From Allonocardiopsis opalescens (GTDB taxonomy: Bacteria > Actinomycetota > Actinomycetes > Streptosporangiales > Streptosporangiaceae): a stretch of 64,000 nt of DNA. Below the pieces are notes generated by a model that did no database searches, was not told where the DNA came from, and worked only from the letters and a program-made list of their open reading frames with translations. This document shows, one piece after another, positions 47,878 to 56,605 of the stretch. Positions within the stretch are counted from its first letter, which is position 1. The number at the start of each line of letters is the position of its first letter. Both the position numbers and the translations under genes were made by a program. The stretch is taken from contig NZ_PVZC01000005.1 of assembly GCF_003002095.1 (NCBI RefSeq), positions 527,773-591,772 on the forward strand, written 5' to 3'.

Positions 47878-50292
47878 ATGAACGACGCACAGAGTGGTCA
47901 CGCAGCGTCGCTGTCGAGTGACGCTGAGCTGATCGCTGAGATCCGGCGGGGCGATCCCGACCCCTACGGCATCCTCTACCAGCGCCACGTCACGGCCGCC
48001 CGCGGCCTGGCCAGGCAGCTGGTCCGCGGCGAGTCCGAGGTCGACGACGTGGTCTCCGAGGCCTTCGCCCGGGTGCTCGGCGTCATCAAGCGCGGCGCCG
48101 GCCCGCACGACAACTTCCGCGCCTATCTGCTCACCTCGCTGCGCCGCATCGCCTACGACCGCTTCCGCGGCGAGCGGCGGCAGATCGTCACCGACGACGT
48201 GGAGCGGCTGGACCAGGACGTCCCCTTCGTGGACCCGGCCCTGGACGGGCTGGAGCGCTCGCTGATCGCGCAGGCATTCCTGTCGCTGCCCGAGCGCTGG
48301 CGGACCGTGCTGTGGCACACCGAGATCGAGGGCGGCAAGCCCGCCGAGGTCGCCCCCGTCCTGGGCCTGTCGTCCAACGGGGTGGCCGCACTGGCGTACC
48401 GGGCCCGCGAGGGCCTGCGCCAGGCGTACCTGCAGATGCACCTCGCGGGCGGCACCGCCGACAGCGCCTGCCAGCCCGCGCTGGACCGGATGGGCGCCTA
48501 CATCCGGGGCGGCCTGGCCAAGCGCGACACCGCGCTGGTCGACCGCCACCTGGAGACCTGCGCCGACTGCCGCGCCGTCTACGCCGAACTGGTCGACGTG
48601 AACATCGGGCTGCGCGGCGTCGTCGGCCCGCTGGTGCTCGGCCCGACCGCCGTCGGCGGCTACCTGGTCGCGCTCCAGACGGGCGCTGCCGGCGCGGGCG
48701 GCGCCTTCGGCTGGTGGCAGCGGCTACCCAAGCAGCAGCAGGCCGCGGCGGCCGGCAGCGCGGCCGTGGTGGTGGCGGCCGTCTCGGCGCTGGCGCTGAC
48801 CGGCGGCGAGGAGCCCGTCCCCGACGAGCCCGCCGCGGCGGCGCCCGCGCAGCCCGAGCCGCAGCCGGCGCCGGGCGAGCCGCCCGCCGGCGCCCCGCAG
48901 CAGGCCGCGCCCGCACCGCCGTCCGAGGCCGGCGAGGCGCCGCAAGCCGCCGATCCGCCCGCCCCCGAGCCGGACACACCCGGCGAAGCGGCGCCACCCG
49001 CCGACACCGCCCGCTTCGAGGTGGCGATCGACACGGTGGGGGCGCTGGTGCCCGGGCGGTCCGGGCTGATCGCGCTGACCGTGCTCAACACCGGCGGCGA
49101 CGCCGTCGACGACCTCTTCGCCGATATCGACCTGCCCGACGGCGTGCTGCTGGCCCCGGCGAGCCGGGGCGGGTCGAGCGCGCGCTTCCGCAACGCGGCC
49201 ACCGGCGACGACTGGATGTGCCGGACGGCCGACGCCGGCGCGGCCTGCGCGCACGGCCCGCTGGCCGGCGACACCGAGTCGACGGCCTACCTGCGGGTGG
49301 ACGTCACCCCCGACGCACAGACGGGCGAGCCGCCCCGCGTGTCGCTGCGCTCGGGCGGCATCGCCGCCGAGGCGGCGGGCCGCAACGGCGTGCAGCCCGA
49401 CGGCATGCCCGCCCGCTACGCCACCGACGGCCATGTGCGCACGACCGCCGTCGGCAACGCCCTGCTGACCTGCGACGCCGACCACCCCAAGCACGGCGCG
49501 GCCTGCGCCGAGGCGCGCGAGCGGCGCGGCGAGCGGCGCGACAACGACTTCTGGCCCATGGTCCCGCTCGACCTCGACGACGACCCGGGCACCGCCACGT
49601 CCAGTTCGGCCCGGGTGGAGCTGCCCGGCGGGGAGGTGCGCTGGGCCGGGCTGTACTTCTCCGGCACGGGCGAGCCGGCGTCGGCGCGCGCGCGGGTGCG
49701 CGGCCCGGGGGCGGGCGGCTACACCGAGGTCGCGGCCGACGAGGTGGCCGCGGCGCGGCTGCCCGGCTACCCCGCCTATCAGGCCTTCGCCGACGTCACC
49801 GAGCTGGTGCGCGACGGCGGCGCCGGCGAGTGGTGGGTGGCCGACGTCCCGGGCGGCACCGGGGTCGGCCACTACGCGGGCTGGACGCTGGTGGTGGTGG
49901 CCGAGGACGCCGACGCGCCGTTCAGCCAGGCCATGGTGCTGGACACCGCCAGGAGCGTCTTCCGCGATCCCGACGGCTTCGCGCTGCCGGTGGCCGGGCT
50001 GATCCTGGCGGCCGCGCCCGCCGACATCTCCGTCGTCGCCTGGGAGGGCGACGCCGACCTGGCCGGCGACCGCGTACTACTGGGCGACCGGGCGCTGCGC
50101 GCCTCGGGTTCCGACCCCGCCAACGCCTTCGACAGCTCGGCCGCGGGCGCCGTCGGCCCGCCGATGACCTTCGGGGTCGACGTCGCGGAGTTCGCGGCGC
50201 CGCTGCCCGACGACCCGCGCATCCGGCTCGCGACCGAGGGCGACGCGATCATGGCCGGGGTGGTCACGGTGACGGCGCCTATGCGCAACTAG
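47878..50292 (+). CDS. ECF sigma factor fused to zinc finger, membrane helix and large exported domain
   Basis: The 804-residue protein starts as an ECF sigma factor: region 2 (~15-95, YGILYQRHVTAARGLARQLV, EVDDVVSEAFARVL, FRAYLLTSLRRIAYDRFR) and region 4 (~135-195, LPERWRTVLWHTEIEGGKPA, LAYRAREGLRQAYLQMHL). It continues into a zf-HC2-like motif RHLETCADC (~220), one membrane helix (~290-308, SAAVVVAAVSALALTGG), a Pro/Ala/Glu linker (~310-378), a DUF11-like domain (~380-490) and a C-terminal domain (NDFWPMVPLDLDDDPGTATS, VRWAGLYFSGTGEP, HYAGWTLVVVAEDAD). In Streptomyces surface proteins this last pattern is exported. The layout implies a sigma factor held at the membrane until released. GTGGGGG precedes ATG 47878. 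Confidence 0.88.
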   Translation: MNDAQSGHAASLSSDAELIAEIRRGDPDPYGILYQRHVTAARGLARQLVRGESEVDDVVSEAFARVLGVIKRGAGPHDNFRAYLLTSLRRIAYDRFRGERRQIVTDDVERLDQDVPFVDPALDGLERSLIAQAFLSLPERWRTVLWHTEIEGGKPAEVAPVLGLSSNGVAALAYRAREGLRQAYLQMHLAGGTADSACQPALDRMGAYIRGGLAKRDTALVDRHLETCADCRAVYAELVDVNIGLRGVVGPLVLGPTAVGGYLVALQTGAAGAGGAFGWWQRLPKQQQAAAAGSAAVVVAAVSALALTGGEEPVPDEPAAAAPAQPEPQPAPGEPPAGAPQQAAPAPPSEAGEAPQAADPPAPEPDTPGEAAPPADTARFEVAIDTVGALVPGRSGLIALTVLNTGGDAVDDLFADIDLPDGVLLAPASRGGSSARFRNAATGDDWMCRTADAGAACAHGPLAGDTESTAYLRVDVTPDAQTGEPPRVSLRSGGIAAEAAGRNGVQPDGMPARYATDGHVRTTAVGNALLTCDADHPKHGAACAEARERRGERRDNDFWPMVPLDLDDDPGTATSSSARVELPGGEVRWAGLYFSGTGEPASARARVRGPGAGGYTEVAADEVAAARLPGYPAYQAFADVTELVRDGGAGEWWVADVPGGTGVGHYAGWTLVVVAEDADAPFSQAMVLDTARSVFRDPDGFALPVAGLILAAAPADISVVAWEGDADLAGDRVLLGDRALRASGSDPANAFDSSAAGAVGPPMTFGVDVAEFAAPLPDDPRIRLATEGDAIMAGVVTVTAPMRN

Positions 50293-50462
50293 GCGGCGGG
50301 TCGGTAGTGGATACCGGTACGTGCGGGCGGAGGTGGGTGAGCGCGTCGGGCCTGCGGCAAGGGACGTGATGTCGACGGACGGCAGGCCGACTCCGTCATC
50401 CGGCGGCTCGTGTCGACGCAGACCGGGGCGCGCGGGGTCCGGGGCCGGGGCGGTGGCGTCCC

Positions 50463-50594
50463 CGCAGATGCCGAGAAACCAGTCACGGCGTGCGCCGCGA
50501 CGCGTTTTGGGCCTTGCGGGGCACAAGCCGCGGCGGAACGCTATTGACCAAGGGGCTTCCCCCGCGACGATCCGACGGCCGGCCCGCCCCCGAC
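50463..50594 (-). repeat. Intergenic ~130-bp repeat, copy B (inverted)
   Basis: This is the inverted partner of copy A. The core 50521-50581 reads, on the minus strand, the same GTCGGATCGTCGCGGG, AAGCCCCTTGGTCAATAG and GTTCCGCCGCGGCTTG. Single-base differences occur (C for G after AATAG; T for C after GGCTTG). It lies in the 460-bp gap between the sigma factor fusion gene and the DUF1992 gene; nothing else is visible there. Confidence 0.78.
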
Positions 50595-50752
50595 CGGGTC
50601 CGTTCCCGCCGCAGAGCACCGACGCTCCCCACGAGGCTCGGCCCCGCCACCCGTCCAGCGCCCCACCGGCCGGAACCGGTCGCCGCACCCCGGCTATGAT
50701 ACGCATGTACCACGCGTGCGCCCGGCCCGTGCCGATGAGAGGAGCGACCGCC

Positions 50753-51151
50753 ATGACCGAGCGGAAGCCGTCCGGGGAGAGCTTCGAGTCCTTCATCGAC
50801 CGGCAGATCCGCGAGGCCGAGGAGCGCGGCGACTTCGACGACCTCCCCGGCGCCGGCAAGCCCATCCCGGGCATCGACCGGCCGCACGACGAGGACTGGT
50901 GGATCAAGCAGAAGCTGCGCCGCGAGAACGTCTCCTTCCTGCCGCCCACCCTCGCCCTGCGCAAGGAGGCCGAGGACGCGCGGGCCGCGGCCGCCGCGGC
51001 GCGCACCGAGGACGAGGTGCGGCGGATCATCGGCGCGGTCAACGAGAAGATCCGCGCGGCCATCCTCGACCCGCCGGCCGGGCCCCCGCTCAACCTGATG
51101 CCCTTCGAGGTCGAACGCGTCCTCGCCGACTGGCGCGCGAAACGGGACTGA
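50753..51151 (+). CDS. DUF1992 (DnaJC28-like) protein
   Basis: The 132-residue protein carries the DUF1992 signature: SFIDRQIREAEERGDFDDLP, GAGKPIPGIDRPHDEDWWIK, QKLRRENVSFLPPTLALRKE. This region is shared with human DNAJC28 but has no J domain. GAGGAG lies eight bases before ATG 50753. The molecular role is unknown. Confidence 0.88.
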   Translation: MTERKPSGESFESFIDRQIREAEERGDFDDLPGAGKPIPGIDRPHDEDWWIKQKLRRENVSFLPPTLALRKEAEDARAAAAAARTEDEVRRIIGAVNEKIRAAILDPPAGPPLNLMPFEVERVLADWRAKRD

Positions 51152-51287
51152 TCGGCCCGAAGCCCCCGGGACGCGCCCGCGCACGGCCGCACAATGGGGA
51201 TGGAGCGGGAAAGTTCGCACCGCACGCGTATTTTCGTCCGGAACGGGCGGGTTGTAGCGTCTGCCTTACGCCGCGCCACGAGTTCAC

Positions 51288-51350
51288 TAGGCTGTCGGAT
51301 GCTATCGGCGCGGCCGGCCTCGTCAGCCACGCCCTCGGGTCACTAAGCTC
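51288..51350 (+). promoter_or_regulatory. Candidate promoters of the NYN gene
   Basis: TTCACTAGGCT (with TAGGCT at 51288-51293) and, about 55 bp further, GTCACTAAGCT (51339-51349) are related -10-like sequences upstream of GTG 51384. Which is used cannot be told. Confidence 0.35.
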
Positions 51351-51383
51351 CATGCGGCCCGTACGAATCCTCGGAAGGGAGCC

Positions 51384-53093
51384 GTGCCCGTGGATCGCTG
51401 TGCGCTGTTCATCGACGCCGGCTATCTCCTGGCCGACGGCGCGATGGCGGTCCACGGAACCCGCAACCGCGACTCCGTGACGTGGGACTACGCCGGCCTG
51501 CTGCAGCTGCTCGGCGGGGTGGCCCGCGAGCGCACCGGCCTGCCGCTGCTGCGCTGCTACTGGTACGAGGCGACGGTGGACGGCCGCCGCACCACCGAGC
51601 AGGAGGCCATCGCCGACATCCCGGGCTGCAAGTTCCGCGCCGCGCGGATCCGTCCGGGCCGCCGCGAGGGCATCGAGACCTACCTGCAGCGCGACCTCGC
51701 CACCCTCGCCCGCACCGGCGTGGTGAGCGACGCCATCCTGGTCGGCGGCGACGAGGACATGGCGCCGGTCGTGGCCGAGGTGCAGGACCTCGGCATCCGG
51801 ATCACCGTCGTGCACGTCGCCGTCGACGGCAACTGGAGCATCGCCCGCTCGCTGCGGCAGGAGTGCGACGACCTCATCGAGATCGGCGCCGCGCAGCTGC
51901 GCCCGTTCGTGCGGCTCGCCGCGAGCCCCGACATGACCACCACCCGGATCCGCCGCGGCGCCGACCCTCCGCCCAACGGCCGCCCGCACGGCCCCGCCGC
52001 TCCGCTGGAGTCCTCGCCCCCCGTGCCGCGCGAGGGCTACTACCTCCCGCCCGCGCTGACGGCCGAGCCCGACAACGCCACCGAGACGACCGTCAGGCAC
52101 CGCCCGCCCGAGCAGCCCGCGCCCCGGCGCCAGCGCGAGCCCGCGCCGGTGGCGAGGGCCGAGGCCAGACCCGCCGACGACCGCACCACGGGCGAGTACC
52201 GCACCTTCCGGCCCGAGACCGGCGGCTTCCCGCGCAACACCGGCAACTTCCCGCGCGACACGGGCGGTTTCCCGCGCGAGCCGCACACCGCCGAGAGCGC
52301 CCCCGAGCGCGTGCCGGAGCCGGCAACCGGTGGCCAGCAGTCCTTCCGCGCCCCCGACCTGGGCACCGGTGGCCAGCAGTCCTTCCGCGCCGCCGAACTC
52401 GGTACCGGGGAGCAGCCGTCCTTCCGCGGCATGGCACCGCCGTTCCGGGCCGAACCGGCTGCGCAGCGGGCCGCCGACACCTACACCGGCCCCCAGCGCT
52501 CGTTCCGGCCGCGCGCCTCGGCGCCGCCGGAGTACCCGCCGCCGGCACACGAGCACCAGCCGCCGCGCCCCGAACCGTCGCGCAACGGCGGCGCCCACGT
52601 CGGCTATCCGGGCGACTACCCGACCGGATATCCGGAGCCGGTCGGCGGCCATGCCGCCGTGCCGCACTCCGCCCCGGTCCCGCCTCCCCAGCACCACCCC
52701 ACCGGCGGCCAGCCGTCGATGGCCCGCTCCGACACCCGCTTCGACACCGGCGGCATGGCGGCCCAGCCCGCCATGCCCCAGCACGGCCCCTTCACCAACC
52801 CCACCCCGACGCCGTCGGCCGCGATGGCCGACCCCGCCGCCGGCACCTCGCTGGCCGAGGCGGTGCGCTCCGCGCACCGCGAGGGCAACGACTTCGGCGA
52901 GGCCGTGGCCAAGGACGCGCCGCTGCTGTGGCTGGAGGCGGTACTGGCCCGCAAGCCGCGGATGCCGTCCGACCTGGAGGCCCGGCTGCTCCAGGGCTCG
53001 GCCCTGCCCATCGACTTCCTGCTGCACGACGAGGTCAGGCACTCCCTGCGGCGCGGATTCTGGGAAGCGCTGGAGCGCAAGAACCTGCGCTGA
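51384..53093 (+). CDS. NYN-domain (PIN-like) protein with a repetitive linker
   Basis: The 569-residue protein has an N-terminal NYN nuclease-like domain (~1-175: RCALFIDAGYLLADGAMAVH with the first acidic residue, GIETYLQRDLATLA, SDAILVGGDEDMAPVVAEVQ, ITVVHVAVDGN). A ~300-residue Pro/Arg-rich disordered linker follows, with short repeats (GGFPRNTGNFPRDTGGFPRE; GGQQSFRAPDLGTGGQQSFR). A folded C-terminal region ends it (~475-569: LAEAVRSAHREGNDFGEAVA, LEARLLQGSALPIDFLL). NYN domains cleave RNA or bind it. AAGGGAG precedes GTG 51384. The conserved tail suggests partner binding. Confidence 0.82.
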   Translation: MPVDRCALFIDAGYLLADGAMAVHGTRNRDSVTWDYAGLLQLLGGVARERTGLPLLRCYWYEATVDGRRTTEQEAIADIPGCKFRAARIRPGRREGIETYLQRDLATLARTGVVSDAILVGGDEDMAPVVAEVQDLGIRITVVHVAVDGNWSIARSLRQECDDLIEIGAAQLRPFVRLAASPDMTTTRIRRGADPPPNGRPHGPAAPLESSPPVPREGYYLPPALTAEPDNATETTVRHRPPEQPAPRRQREPAPVARAEARPADDRTTGEYRTFRPETGGFPRNTGNFPRDTGGFPREPHTAESAPERVPEPATGGQQSFRAPDLGTGGQQSFRAAELGTGEQPSFRGMAPPFRAEPAAQRAADTYTGPQRSFRPRASAPPEYPPPAHEHQPPRPEPSRNGGAHVGYPGDYPTGYPEPVGGHAAVPHSAPVPPPQHHPTGGQPSMARSDTRFDTGGMAAQPAMPQHGPFTNPTPTPSAAMADPAAGTSLAEAVRSAHREGNDFGEAVAKDAPLLWLEAVLARKPRMPSDLEARLLQGSALPIDFLLHDEVRHSLRRGFWEALERKNLR

Positions 53094-53194
53094 GGCCGCC
53101 GCCCGCACCCGTTCGCGCTCCGCCCGGCAGGGCGTGAAACGCACAGTTTGCGATCTGGAGGCGTAATCGCGACAGAGCGGGTACGGTCTGAGTC

Positions 53195-53737
53195 GTGGTC
53201 CGTGTCACGCCTGATGATCTTGATGAACTGGAGTTCGCCGCCGTCCAGTCAGGCGATCACGCCCGGATTGCCCGGCGGCTCGCCGAACTGGCCGACCGCC
53301 TCGACCCGGCCAGCGAGGTGCCGCGCGCCGAGGTGTTCATCCGGGCCGGAGAGCAGTGGGAGATGGCCAGCTGCCCGGAGATCGCGATCCAGCTCTACCA
53401 GCGCGCGATCGACGACGGCGGCGCCACCCTCATCGACGCCCGCGCCCTGCTGGCCGGCGCCCTCTTCGAACTCGACCAGCTCAGCGACGCCTACCACCAG
53501 CTCGAACGGCTCCGCACGGGTGGCCCGCACACCCTGGAGACCTACATCGTCGTCGCCGAGCTCCTGCAGGCCCACGGCGACCTCGCCGCCGCCCACGAAT
53601 GGGCCACCATCGGTGCCCGCGCCTACCGCGACGCCCCGCTCTCCCAGGACCAGCTGATCCAGCTCCTCCAGATCCGCTTCCGCATCCGCGTCGACCTCGG
53701 CCTCACCGAGGACGAACTGGACCACCTGCTGGACTGA
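53195..53737 (+). CDS. TPR-like protein
   Basis: The 180-residue helical protein has TPR-type pairs (RAEVFIRAGEQWEMASCPEI, AIQLYQRAIDDGGATLIDAR, FELDQLSDAYHQLERLR, AELLQAHGDLAAAHEWATIG). It should be a cytoplasmic scaffold. TACGGT (53182-53187) ends seven bases before GTG 53195, so the mRNA is probably leaderless. It follows the NYN gene by 101 bp and faces the oxidoreductase gene. Confidence 0.8.
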   Translation: MVRVTPDDLDELEFAAVQSGDHARIARRLAELADRLDPASEVPRAEVFIRAGEQWEMASCPEIAIQLYQRAIDDGGATLIDARALLAGALFELDQLSDAYHQLERLRTGGPHTLETYIVVAELLQAHGDLAAAHEWATIGARAYRDAPLSQDQLIQLLQIRFRIRVDLGLTEDELDHLLD

Positions 53738-53741
53738 GCCC

Positions 53742-54662
53742 TCAGGGGATGATCGTGATCTTGCCGCGGGTCAGCCCGGCCTCGCTCCGCCGGTGGACGG
53801 TGGCGAGGTCGGCGAGCCGGTAGGACTCCGCCACGTCGACGGCGACCACCCCGGCGTCGACGAGTCCGACCAGGGCGGCGAGATCGGCCGCGTCGTTTCG
53901 GGCGATGACGTGCGTGGCGGTCACCCCGGCGCCCGGAGGCGGCTCGACCGGAGTGGCCACGGAGACGACCACACCGCCCGGCCGCACGGTGGAGGCGAGG
54001 TCCGCCGCCTGCCGCGGACCGATCCCGACCAGGTTGAGCACGATGTCCACGGGAGCGCCGATCGCTTCACCGACGGGTGCGGCGGTGTAGTCGACGATCT
54101 GTTCGGCGCCCTGGCGGCGGACGGCCGCGGCGCTGCGCGGACCGGCGGTGGCGATGACGTGCGCTCCGGCGTGCTTGGCGAGTTGGACGGCGAAGCCGCC
54201 GATGCCGCCGCCCGCGCCGTTGACCAGCACCCGCTGCCCCTCGGCGATCCTGGCGTGGTCGAACACCGCCTGCCACGCGGTGAGCCCGGCGAGCGGGATG
54301 GCGGCCGCGTCGGTGAGCGGGATGGCGGTGGGCGCCCGGACCAGCCGGCTCGCCGGGGCAATGGCGTACTCCGCCGCGGCGCCGCCGTCGAGCCACCCCA
54401 CGACCCGGTCGCCGGGAGCCAAGGCGCGCACCCGTTCTCCGGTGTCGATGACGGTACCCGCGACATCCCAGCCGAGCGCGTACGGCAGCTTCACCTGGAC
54501 GATGCCGCGCAGCGCCCCCGACCGCAGCGCCGCCTCGGTCGGGTTGAACGAGGTCGCGGCGACCTGGATCACCGCGTCGTCCGGTCCTGGTGGGAGGGGC
54601 TCGACGTCGTCGATGCTGATCACGGAGGCGTCGCCGTGCCGGTGGATCCGCGCGGTTCTCAT
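53742..54662 (-). CDS. Zinc-independent MDR family oxidoreductase (quinone reductase-like)
   Basis: The 306-residue protein has a GroES-like N-terminal fold (VIQVAATSFNPTEAALRSG, LGWDVAGTVIDTGERVRALA, PGDRVVGWLDGGAAAEYA) and a Rossmann domain (VLVNGAGGGIGGFAVQLAKH, VIATAGPRSAAAVRRQGAEQ). The structural zinc cysteines are absent, as in quinone oxidoreductases. TAGGTT ends six bases before ATG 54662, suggesting a leaderless transcript. It is divergent from an AraC-type regulator that probably controls it. Confidence 0.88.
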   Translation of the reverse strand: MRTARIHRHGDASVISIDDVEPLPPGPDDAVIQVAATSFNPTEAALRSGALRGIVQVKLPYALGWDVAGTVIDTGERVRALAPGDRVVGWLDGGAAAEYAIAPASRLVRAPTAIPLTDAAAIPLAGLTAWQAVFDHARIAEGQRVLVNGAGGGIGGFAVQLAKHAGAHVIATAGPRSAAAVRRQGAEQIVDYTAAPVGEAIGAPVDIVLNLVGIGPRQAADLASTVRPGGVVVSVATPVEPPPGAGVTATHVIARNDAADLAALVGLVDAGVVAVDVAESYRLADLATVHRRSEAGLTRGKITIIP

Positions 54663-54753
54663 GCGGTGAACCTATGGCGGCGCCGTGAGACGGACCATGC
54701 GCGGAGATCGCTCATTCATACTCGTTCGTCCCAGGGACGCTACCCTCGCCGAC
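54663..54753. promoter_or_regulatory. Divergent promoter region (oxidoreductase/AraC)
   Basis: The 91-bp gap holds two opposed -10 boxes: TAGGTT for the leftward gene (six bases from its ATG) and TACCCT (54741-54746) for the rightward gene (seven bases from GTG). Both mRNAs would be leaderless, and one regulator could act on both. Confidence 0.6.
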
Positions 54754-55710
54754 GTGGACGTGCTCAGTGACGTGATCGCGGTGATGCGCACCGGCCGGCC
54801 GCGCTCGGCGCGCCTGTCCTGGCATGCTCCATGGGGCCGGTGGTTCGCGGCGGTACCCGGCGCGGGCTTCCACGTGGTCCTCCAGGGAGCCTGCTGGCTC
54901 ACACCTCCGGAAGGCGAGCAGGTCCGGCTGGGCACCGGCGACGTGGTGTTCTTTCCGCACGGGCGCGAGCACGCGCTGGCCGACGGCCCGACGAGCGCGA
55001 TCACCGCACCGGACTGCGATCCCGACGACCCGCACGCCGCCGGGCTCCGCACCGCGGCCGCCGGCGACCAGGCCGGGGACGGCGCCCCGGCCGCCATAAC
55101 GCTCTGCGGCGCCTACCGGCTCGACCCGGCCCGCGCGCACCCCCTGCTCGCCGGGCTTCCCGAGGTCGTCCACCTGTCCGCCCGCGGCGGGCAGAGCCCG
55201 GAGCTCCGGTCCGCCGTCGCGCTGCTCGGCGTCGAACTGGACCGTCCCCGCCTGGGCACGGACGCCATCGTACCCGCGCTGCTCGACATGATGCTGCTCT
55301 ACATCCTGCGCGCCTGGTTCGACGGTCAGGCCGTCGGCGCCTCCCGTGGATGGGCGGCGGCGCTCAGCGACCCGCCGGTCGCCGCCGCCCTGCACTCCAT
55401 CCACCGCGACCCGGCGCGACTGTGGACGGTCGCCGCCCTGGCCGCCGAGGCCGGCCTGTCGCGCGCAAGCTTCGCGCGGCGCTTCGCCGCGCTGGTCGGC
55501 CGACCGCCGCTGACGTACCTGACCTGGTGGCGGATGACCACCGCGGCCCGCCTGCTGCGCGAGTCCACCGCACCGCTGCACGTCATCGCCGCCAGGGTCG
55601 GCTACACGTCCGAGTTCGCCTTCGCCAACGCGTTCAAGCGCGTATACGGCACCGCACCGGGCCGGTACCGGCGCGCCGCACAGGGTGGTGCGCGGCGCGC
55701 GTCGCCGTGA
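54754..55710 (+). CDS. AraC-family regulator (cupin_6 type)
   Basis: The 318-residue protein has an N-terminal cupin_6 effector domain (VDVLSDVIAVMRTGRPRSAR, FHVVLQGACWLTPPEGEQV, GDVVFFPHGREHAL). The two AraC helix-turn-helix units follow at the C-terminus (WTVAALAAEAGLSRASFARR, FAALVGRPPLTYLTWWRMT, VIAARVGYTSEFAFANAFKR, YGTAPGRYR). GTG 54754 fits the usual VDVLSD start and a TACCCT box seven bases upstream; starts at 54685 would add 23 atypical residues. It is divergent from the oxidoreductase gene. Confidence 0.88.
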   Translation: MDVLSDVIAVMRTGRPRSARLSWHAPWGRWFAAVPGAGFHVVLQGACWLTPPEGEQVRLGTGDVVFFPHGREHALADGPTSAITAPDCDPDDPHAAGLRTAAAGDQAGDGAPAAITLCGAYRLDPARAHPLLAGLPEVVHLSARGGQSPELRSAVALLGVELDRPRLGTDAIVPALLDMMLLYILRAWFDGQAVGASRGWAAALSDPPVAAALHSIHRDPARLWTVAALAAEAGLSRASFARRFAALVGRPPLTYLTWWRMTTAARLLRESTAPLHVIAARVGYTSEFAFANAFKRVYGTAPGRYRRAAQGGARRASP

Positions 55711-55720
55711 CCGGGACGGA

Positions 55721-56419
55721 TCAGCCCCCGCCGCCACCGCCGCCGCCCTGCTGCGGCTGCACGGGGACGCCCTCGCTGGGCTGGACCACCACGAAGCCGT
55801 CGCCGTCGAGCCGGAGCTGGGCGGCTTCGCCGGAGCCGCCCTTGAGCATCGACTTGACGCTCTGCGAGCGGTTGATCGAGGTCTGCAGCCCGCTGGACCA
55901 GCACACCACGGCGTCGGTGTCGACGAAGACCGGCAGCTGCGAGGAGACCGGCAGCACGATGGGGTCGCCGTCGCAGGTGATCGCCAGCCGGCCGTGCCCG
56001 TCGAAGACCGTGTTGAACAGCCCGCCGCCGAACATGCCCGCGCCCTTGACCACCTGGATGTCGTAGCGCAGCGTCGGCTCGAAGCAGAGCACGTTCTTGC
56101 CGTTGACGGTGATCCGGTCGCCGTCCTCGACGTCCAGGATGAAGCAGTGCGCACCGGTGTCGGCCAGCCACACCTCGCCCTGGCCGCGCACCGCCATCAG
56201 GCTCAGCCCCTCACCCGTGGCCGCCCGCTTCAGGAAGTTGCCGATCCCCTGGCTCTTCACCTCGAACTGGAGGTTGCCCCGGAACGCGACCATCGCCCCC
56301 TGCCGCGCCAGCACCTCCCCGTTCACCACGTACCGGACGCACCGGGAGTTCTGCAGGCTCATCCCCGCCTGCGTGGGCGGTGCGACCTGGTGTTCCTTGC
56401 TGAAGATATCGCCGCGCAT
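55721..56419 (-). CDS. AIM24-family protein
   Basis: The 232-residue protein matches the bacterial AIM24/TIGR00266-like beta-sandwich family: CVRYVVNGEVLARQGAMVAF, FLKRAATGEGLSLMAVRGQG, VWLADTGAHCFILDVEDGD, VFVDTDAVVCWSSGLQTSI. It ends in a run of eight glycines. GAGG lies four bases before ATG 56419. Bacterial members are often near tellurite/stress genes; the function is not established. Confidence 0.85.
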   Translation of the reverse strand: MRGDIFSKEHQVAPPTQAGMSLQNSRCVRYVVNGEVLARQGAMVAFRGNLQFEVKSQGIGNFLKRAATGEGLSLMAVRGQGEVWLADTGAHCFILDVEDGDRITVNGKNVLCFEPTLRYDIQVVKGAGMFGGGLFNTVFDGHGRLAITCDGDPIVLPVSSQLPVFVDTDAVVCWSSGLQTSINRSQSVKSMLKGGSGEAAQLRLDGDGFVVVQPSEGVPVQPQQGGGGGGGG

Positions 56420-56605
56420 GGGTCCTCATCGGTATGTGCTCACCAACGGCCCGGCACCCGCCCACCCCCGAAGAACGCACGCGCCCAGGCCCTACGGCTC
56501 CGCATCGTAACGACCCCGAGCAGAACGAAACCCACCCAGCAGCCCGAACATCTGGCCACAAACGGGCAGGGCGACGGGGCGGTGACGATGGGTCACCATC
56601 GCACC

